Assembly: GCA_025929125.1 (NCBI GenBank)
Contig: JAICMT010000021.1
Coordinates: 1-10,552 of the forward strand
Source: Acidobacteriaceae bacterium
GTDB taxonomy: Bacteria > Acidobacteriota > Terriglobia > Terriglobales > Acidobacteriaceae
Direction: 5' to 3'
DNA: 10,552 nucleotides
The notes beneath the pieces are model-generated. The model was not told the DNA's origin and ran no database searches. It worked only from the letters and a program-made list of their open reading frames with translations. A program made the translations under genes and the position numbers. This document shows, in pieces, positions 6,956 to 10,552 of this stretch; position 1 is the first letter of the stretch; each line of letters opens with the position of its first letter.

Positions 6956-7534
6956 CTACTTGCCGGCAGGAGCTGAGCCGGGAATCTCGACAGTGAATTT
7001 GCCCTGGTGGTAGAAGTCGAGCGTGACGGTGGCGGATTTGCGTCCATCCCAGGTCTTCTGGTCGATGGGGAAGTTGAGGACCACCATGCCTTCTGCGTCG
7101 GATCCAGGCTGAATGGTGATCTCGCGATAAAGAGGTGCCGAGGAGAGCGGCTTCAGCTTGGGAAAGGTCACGTAGATGTTGGGAAGGTCTGTCTTCTCGA
7201 TGGCGGAGGCGGTGATCTCGGTCTGGTCCGGAGCGATGACGGAGCCGGTGATGTCCTTAACGAAGATGGGGATGTGCAGATTGTTATGGATGTGTACCGC
7301 GGCGAGCACGTAGAAGGCGTCTTCGGCGGGGTCCGACATACCGACGATACGGGTGGCGGTGGGGAAGACGGTATGCGTGGGAAGAGTCGCGGTGTGAGGG
7401 ATGGAGATGTTGATCGGTCGTAAGGGCGTGAGCCAGAAAAAGATGCCGATTGCGGCGGCTAAGATCGCGATTGCGATGGTCGCCGGTATTGCAAAATTGC
7501 GCCGTTCCGGCTGGGAGAAAGAGATGTCCGTCAT
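6956..7534 (-). CDS. Single-pass membrane-anchored protein of unknown function
   Basis: I do not recognise a named family. The 192-residue protein has a short cytoplasmic N-terminus (MTDISFSQPERRN), one strong transmembrane helix (about 14-35, AIPATIAIAILAAAIGIFFW) and about 155 residues that should lie outside the cytoplasm. The outer part alternates hydrophobic and polar residues, as expected for a beta-sandwich (VHIHNNLHIPIFVKDITGSV, then YREITIQPGSDAEGMVVLNF, then SATVTLDFYHQGKFTVEIP); a LEA14- or Ig-like fold is a guess. It has no cysteine and no lipobox. ATG 7534 lacks a clear ribosome site. It starts 42 bases after the AI-2E-family gene and ends seven bases before rsmE, so it is the middle gene of a likely three-gene unit. 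Confidence 0.8.
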   Translation of the reverse strand: MTDISFSQPERRNFAIPATIAIAILAAAIGIFFWLTPLRPINISIPHTATLPTHTVFPTATRIVGMSDPAEDAFYVLAAVHIHNNLHIPIFVKDITGSVIAPDQTEITASAIEKTDLPNIYVTFPKLKPLSSAPLYREITIQPGSDAEGMVVLNFPIDQKTWDGRKSATVTLDFYHQGKFTVEIPGSAPAGK

Positions 7535-7576
7535 CGGCTAAGAGGATAGCAGGGCGTGCGAAGGTTCGAGTCCAGG

Positions 7577-8713
7577 TCAGGGCTCAAGAGAGGGCTCCTT
7601 CCAGTCCTTGTGCACGATGTACTCGTCCATGAGTACCGAGATGAGAGCGGCGGTGGGTACAGCGACGAGAGCGCCTACCACTCCGGCCAGGGCAGTCCCC
7701 GCAAGCAGAGCGATCAGCACGCTAAGTCCGAGGAGATTTACGCTCGAGCGCATGATTCGCGGGGTGAGGTAGGCATTTTCGATGTTGACGTAGACGAGAT
7801 AGAACATGAGCACCCCGAGCGACTTGGTCCAGTTATCGAGTGCCGCAATGGCGCAGACCAGCGTGATGGTGATAATGCCGCCGGCGATGGGGATGATGTT
7901 CATCAGCCCCATCAGTACACCCAGAAGTACAAAGTAGCGGACGTGCAGCATGCCGAATGCGATGGTGCTGCAGACTCCGAGGATCAGCATGAGCAGTGTC
8001 TGGCCGAAGAGCCAGCGGCTCATGCGGACTTCCGCTTTTTCCAGTGTGACGGCGAGACGAAGGCGGTCCGGGATAGCGAGCAGCGACATCGCCCACTCGT
8101 AGGCGTGATCGCCCTCCAGCATGAAGTAGACGCACAACACGATGGCAGTGAGTAGATCGAAGAGGCGCGCCGCCCAGTTGGGAAACGAGGCGATGAGATA
8201 GCCAGCGGTGGCGGAAAGGCCGTTCTCGAGGCGGGTGGCGAGGTTGTCGACGCCGAGCCGGTCGGCCAAGGGAAGACGCCGCATGCGGGTAACCAGCTCA
8301 GGGATGCGCTCCGGCAGGTCGGTGGCAAACTGGCGGATATCGCGAATGACGGGGGGCAGCCCGAGGGCGAGCAGGACGGAGAGAAACAGGATCACCGAGC
8401 CAAGCAGCAAGGTGATGGCGACACCTTTGGAGATTCGGCGGCCGCCCCGGAGCTCAAATCGAACGATGCCGTTGACTACGGGCATCAGCACGACGGCAAA
8501 CAGGGCGCTGACGTAGACGATCATCAGGACGTCACGCAGCTCCCAGGCCAGCGCCAGCCCCAGGGCAACCGCAAACGCGAAGAGGATATTGCGCTGCGGC
8601 CTGCTGAGACGGTGCGGCGAATGGAACTCCGGTACAGGAGCGGAGGGATCCAGGGGATTGGGCGCGGCCGGCGGTTCGGTTGGCGGCGTGGTTGCCAGTA
8701 TGGGCTCCTTCAA
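7577..8713 (-). CDS. AI-2E / PerM-family (UPF0118) membrane protein
   Basis: Polytopic inner-membrane protein of the AI-2E transporter family (TqsA/PerM/YdbI). Characterised members export autoinducer-2 or act in ion exchange, and most are uncharacterised; the substrate here is unknown. After a proline-rich cytoplasmic tail (about 1-40) come about eight helices. A soluble segment sits between helices 3 and 4 (VIRDIRQFATDLPERIPELV). Family hallmarks are LMNIIPIAGGIIT, YVNIENAYLTPRIM and the final GVVGALVAVPTAALISVL. Length 378 is typical. The start is uncertain: TTG 8713 is the only standard start codon before the helices, yet a perfect AAGGAG lies just inside the frame (8710-8705), six bases before a CTG at 8698. 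It is first in the likely unit with the membrane-anchored protein and rsmE, and divergent from ppa. Confidence 0.9.
   Translation of the reverse strand: MKEPILATTPPTEPPAAPNPLDPSAPVPEFHSPHRLSRPQRNILFAFAVALGLALAWELRDVLMIVYVSALFAVVLMPVVNGIVRFELRGGRRISKGVAITLLLGSVILFLSVLLALGLPPVIRDIRQFATDLPERIPELVTRMRRLPLADRLGVDNLATRLENGLSATAGYLIASFPNWAARLFDLLTAIVLCVYFMLEGDHAYEWAMSLLAIPDRLRLAVTLEKAEVRMSRWLFGQTLLMLILGVCSTIAFGMLHVRYFVLLGVLMGLMNIIPIAGGIITITLVCAIAALDNWTKSLGVLMFYLVYVNIENAYLTPRIMRSSVNLLGLSVLIALLAGTALAGVVGALVAVPTAALISVLMDEYIVHKDWKEPSLEP
8705..8710 (-). promoter_or_regulatory. Shine-Dalgarno-like AAGGAG inside the annotated AI-2E start
   Basis: AAGGAG on the minus strand directly follows the TTG at 8713-8711 and lies six bases before CTG 8698-8696. 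It suggests translation may begin at the CTG (373 residues) and not at the TTG, which has no good site upstream. Confidence 0.45.
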
Positions 8714-8763
8714 GGTGCTTTCGAAAGGTGAGATGCAAGCCGGATGCTACCTGAGCAAGGTAG

Positions 8764-8796
8764 CAGAGCGACACGGCCAAGCGGCCTGAGGCTCTG
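8764..8796. repeat. Nested inverted repeat in the divergent promoter region
   Basis: CAGAGC (8764-8769) is the exact complement of GCTCTG (8791-8796). Inside it GGCC (8775-8778) pairs with GGCC (8783-8786) around AAGC. The result is a two-tier hairpin with a small internal loop and no T-run. It could be an operator or leader structure for the AI-2E gene, or chance. Confidence 0.4.
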
Positions 8797-8903
8797 AAGG
8801 GTGCTCTGTGCGGGAAGGCAACTCTGACTTGGTCCTGATTCTCCTATGAACTGGATTTACACCATGTTAGCAATCTGTGCTGCCGATTCCTGAGGGCGGG
8901 CGG

Positions 8904-8909
8904 AAGGAG
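8904..8909 (+). promoter_or_regulatory. Strong ppa ribosome binding site supporting a TTG start
   Basis: A perfect AAGGAG lies seven bases before TTG 8917, which fixes TTG as the ppa start over the later in-frame ATG at 8944. Confidence 0.75.
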
Positions 8910-8916
8910 AACCGAA

Positions 8917-9474
8917 TTGGCTAAGAAGGGCAAAAAGAAGTCCATGGTCGACCCGACCCGATTGAGCGTTAAGGATCCGGAGTCGGGCCTCCTCCAAGTG
9001 GTGGTGGAGACACCTGCAGGGTCACGAAACAAGTTTTCGTTCGACCCGGAGCAGGAGGTTTTCCATATCAAGAGCGTGCTGCCGGCGGGCATGGTGTTCC
9101 CCTATGAGTTCGGGTTTGTTCCGAGGACCAAGGCAGAGGATGGAGACCCGATCGATGTTCTGATCCTGATGGATGAGCCGGCCTACCCGGGCGTGGTGGT
9201 AAAGGTCCGGCTGATTGGTGTGATCGAAGGCGAGCAGAGGGAAGGCAAGAAGACGGTGCGGAACGACCGGCTGGTCGCAGTTTCGGGGGTCAGTCACGAA
9301 TACTCGAACATTCACCGATTCAAGGATCTTCCGGAGAAGTGGCTGGAGGAGATCGAGAAGTTCTTTGTGAATTACGCAGGGCAGCAGGGCAAGGACTTCC
9401 GATTTCTAGGGACCAAGGGAGCCGGCGAAGCCATGGACCTGGTGCAGAAAGCTCGGAAGAACGGAAAACGGTAG
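8917..9474 (+). CDS. ppa: Family I inorganic pyrophosphatase
   Basis: Soluble cytoplasmic enzyme hydrolysing pyrophosphate to two phosphates, which pulls nucleic-acid, protein and lipid synthesis forward. The family signature DGDPIDV (75-81) supplies the three metal-binding aspartates D75, D77 and D80. E31 and K39 (VETPAGSRNKF), the FPYEFGFVPRT segment, and the SHEYSNIHRFKDLPEKWLEEIEKFF region also fit. Length 185 compares with 176 in E. coli. Before LVAV it reads RNDR where E. coli has EDAK, so the later metal-binding aspartate is offset by one position, and the E. coli C-terminal block around FFEHYKDLEKGKWVKV is only loosely matched; this suggests a divergent subfamily. The start is TTG with a strong AAGGAG seven bases upstream, and the N-terminus is lysine-rich. 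A membrane-protein pair follows 22 bases downstream on the same strand. Confidence 0.95.
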   Translation: MAKKGKKKSMVDPTRLSVKDPESGLLQVVVETPAGSRNKFSFDPEQEVFHIKSVLPAGMVFPYEFGFVPRTKAEDGDPIDVLILMDEPAYPGVVVKVRLIGVIEGEQREGKKTVRNDRLVAVSGVSHEYSNIHRFKDLPEKWLEEIEKFFVNYAGQQGKDFRFLGTKGAGEAMDLVQKARKNGKR

Positions 9475-9496
9475 CAGAACGGAAGAAGGAAGCTCC

Positions 9497-9844
9497 ATGA
9501 CAGAGACCCTGGTGCGGTTTGCGATTGGAGGCATGGTCGTCAGCCTGTTCGCCATTCTGGGCGATCTCTTCCAGCCGAAGAGCTTTGCAGGATTGTTTGG
9601 GGCGGCGCCTTCGATCGCACTCGCGACACTAGGTCTTACAGTGGCACACAGCGGGAAGGCGTATGCGGCGCTGGAGGCGCGGTCGATGATGCTCGGGGCC
9701 GCGGCGTTCCTGGTGTACGCGGCACTGGTGAGCTGGACCGGGATGCGATGGAAGCTGGGTGCTCTGAAGACGACGTTGGGTCTGATGCCGGTGTGGTTTG
9801 CGGTCTCGTTCGGCGCGTGGATGGTGCTCCGGGTGGTGCGATGA
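9497..9844 (+). CDS. Small four-helix membrane protein, DUF3147-like (copy A)
   Basis: A 115-residue integral membrane protein with four predicted helices (about 5-24, 30-50, 62-80, 93-112) and almost no soluble part. The motif set VRFAIGGMVVSLFAILGD and KSFAGLFGAAPSIALATL resembles DUF3147, with some likeness to GlpM; that is recalled, not searched. The biochemical role of the family is not established. ATG 9497 follows GAAGGAAG-type purines, 22 bases after ppa, so it is probably co-transcribed. Its stop overlaps the start of the next gene (ATGA 9841-9844), so translation is probably coupled. The next protein shares the layout R-F-x(2)-G-G, about 20 residues, then G-L-F-x-A-x-P, so the two look like diverged copies forming one heteromeric complex (inference). 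Confidence 0.8.
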   Translation: MTETLVRFAIGGMVVSLFAILGDLFQPKSFAGLFGAAPSIALATLGLTVAHSGKAYAALEARSMMLGAAAFLVYAALVSWTGMRWKLGALKTTLGLMPVWFAVSFGAWMVLRVVR

Positions 9845-10323
9845 TCAGCGTAAAGCCCGGTTCGTTGAAGGAGTCGAGGCCCCATGAGTACGTGATGCGG
9901 TTTGTGTTTGGAGGATTGTGTACCGCGGCGGCAGGGTTGATCGCGAAGAAGTTCGGTCCCGGCGTAGGCGGCCTATTTCTGGCGTTTCCTGCGATCTTTC
10001 CGGCGAGCTCCAGCCTGGTGGAATCGCATGAGAAGCGACGGAAGCAAGAGACGGGGCTGCAGGGAGAACGACGAGGGCGAGATGCAGCCGCAGTGGATGC
10101 TGCCGGCGCAGCGCTGGGCGCGATTGGGCTGATCGTGTTTGCCTTGATGGTATGGCGGCTGCTGGAGGGGCGGAGCGCCGCAGGGGTGATTGCCGCTGCA
10201 ACGCTCGCGTGGGCTGTAACCGCCGGCGCAGCGTGGTGGATGCGGCGCACACTGGTTCACGTGCTCCGCCGGAGGAAGACACGCTCTGCATCGGCGCATG
10301 CAGCGGAGCTGGAGAGGCGATAG
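9841..10323 (+). CDS. Small four-helix membrane protein, DUF3147-like (copy B)
   Basis: A 160-residue membrane protein. The frame is open upstream to 9748, but ATG 9841 gives the ATGA overlap with copy A and preserves family shape, so I use it. Four helices fall at about 18-37, 43-60, 93-113 and 117-138. RFVFGG (20-25) and GGLFLAFPAIFPAS (43-56) match the equivalent positions of copy A. Unlike copy A it has a charged loop between helices 2 and 3 (ESHEKRRKQETGLQGERRGR) and a basic tail (RRRKTRSASAHAAELERR), both probably cytoplasmic. Function is unknown. It is last in the ppa unit and converges on the exporter fragment, with 43 bases between them. Confidence 0.8.
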   Translation: MISVKPGSLKESRPHEYVMRFVFGGLCTAAAGLIAKKFGPGVGGLFLAFPAIFPASSSLVESHEKRRKQETGLQGERRGRDAAAVDAAGAALGAIGLIVFALMVWRLLEGRSAAGVIAAATLAWAVTAGAAWWMRRTLVHVLRRRKTRSASAHAAELERR

Positions 10324-10366
10324 CTCCTGAGGAAGACCGAGACAGAAGCTGCTCTTGGCAAGTCGC

Positions 10367-10552
10367 TTAATGTGCGCCGGCGGGGCCTCTGCCGGGCCGC
10401 ACCTTCTTGAATGTCCAGACGATCGCCACGCAGACCAGGCACAACAGCGAGAGCCAGCGGAAGACGTCGACAAAGGACCACAGCGCAGCTTGCCGCATAA
10501 GCTGGCGGTAGAGCACGCCAGCAGCGGGTCCGCTGCTGTTTGCCGCGCCATA
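10367..10552 (-). CDS. DHA2/EmrB-type MFS efflux permease, C-terminal end only
   Basis: The minus strand is open from the right edge to TAA (10369-10367) and encodes the last 61 residues of a protein whose start is outside the window. It reads GVLYRQLMRQAALWSFVDVF, then RWLSLLCLVCVAIVWTFKKV, then a basic, Pro/Gly-rich tail ending GPAGAH. The pattern of a QAxxxSFxDxFR stretch, a final hydrophobic helix and a FKKVR end is typical of 14-helix DHA2 drug exporters (EmrB/QacA type), in which this is the last helix. Such permeases usually work with a periplasmic adaptor and an outer-membrane channel; neither is visible here. Another MFS subtype is possible. Confidence 0.75.
   Translation of the reverse strand, partial: YGAANSSGPAAGVLYRQLMRQAALWSFVDVFRWLSLLCLVCVAIVWTFKKVRPGRGPAGAH

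Larger units (their letters stand above)
8714..8916. other. Divergent intergenic region between the AI-2E gene and ppa
   Basis: This 203-base gap must hold the promoters of both divergent units. For ppa, a weak -10-like TATGAA (8845-8850) has a CTGACT (8824-8829) 15 bases upstream; neither is close to consensus. The half nearer the AI-2E gene holds a nested inverted repeat (8764-8796). I saw no riboswitch or recognisable operator. Confidence 0.45.

Noticed and set aside
7556..8155. 199-codon plus-strand frame opposite the AI-2E-family gene
   Set aside because: Asp/His/Glu-rich composition is the complement of hydrophobic codons; the minus-strand frame has clear family motifs.
8864..8893. Nine-codon leader ORF upstream of ppa
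   Set aside because: No ribosome site, no repeated codons for attenuation and no terminator pair; likely chance.
9973..10551. 192-codon minus-strand frame through copy B and the right edge
   Set aside because: Cys/Ser/Arg-rich with no recognisable domain; another frame of the same strand at 10367-10552 gives a proper MFS C-terminus.

Overview
The window looks like ordinary chromosome of a high-GC bacterium. The housekeeping genes are strongly GC-rich. The gene styles (HrcA-GrpE-DnaJ block, RsmE behind a small membrane protein, DHA2-type exporter end) most resemble Acidobacteriota of the Terriglobia type. That assignment is inferred from protein flavour only; no rRNA or other marker is present.

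Layout, left to right. (1) 2-763, +: C-terminal part of an Mrp/ApbC Fe-S carrier ATPase, cut by the left edge inside its P-loop. (2) 869-2977, +: an exported PQQ-dependent, glucose-dehydrogenase-type quinoprotein with visibly lower GC than its neighbours and an unusual two-helix membrane hairpin inside the propeller. (3) 3058-6185, +: heat-shock block hrcA, grpE, dnaJ, without dnaK and without a recognisable CIRCE operator. (4) 8713-6178, -: AI-2E/PerM-family membrane protein, a single-pass membrane protein of unknown function, and the 16S rRNA methyltransferase rsmE; rsmE converges on dnaJ and the two stop codons overlap. (5) 8917-10323, +: inorganic pyrophosphatase ppa, then two tiny four-helix membrane proteins that look like diverged copies of each other and are coupled by an ATGA overlap. 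(6) 10552-10367, -: the last 61 residues of a DHA2/EmrB-type exporter, cut by the right edge.

The hrcA-grpE-dnaJ block supplies the repressor, nucleotide-exchange factor and J-protein of the DnaK chaperone cycle; DnaK itself must be encoded elsewhere. The minus-strand cluster joins a transporter-like protein, an uncharacterised anchored protein and ribosome modification, with no obvious common pathway. The ppa cluster joins cytosolic pyrophosphate hydrolysis with a membrane-protein pair of unknown role.

There is no CRISPR array, tRNA, rRNA, transposase or phage gene, and no gene-free stretch over 300 bases. The longest gaps are 8714-8916 and 4189-4363. I do not see a clear new multi-gene system. 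The best candidates for novelty are the membrane hairpin inside the quinoprotein propeller and the coupled four-helix paralogue pair.
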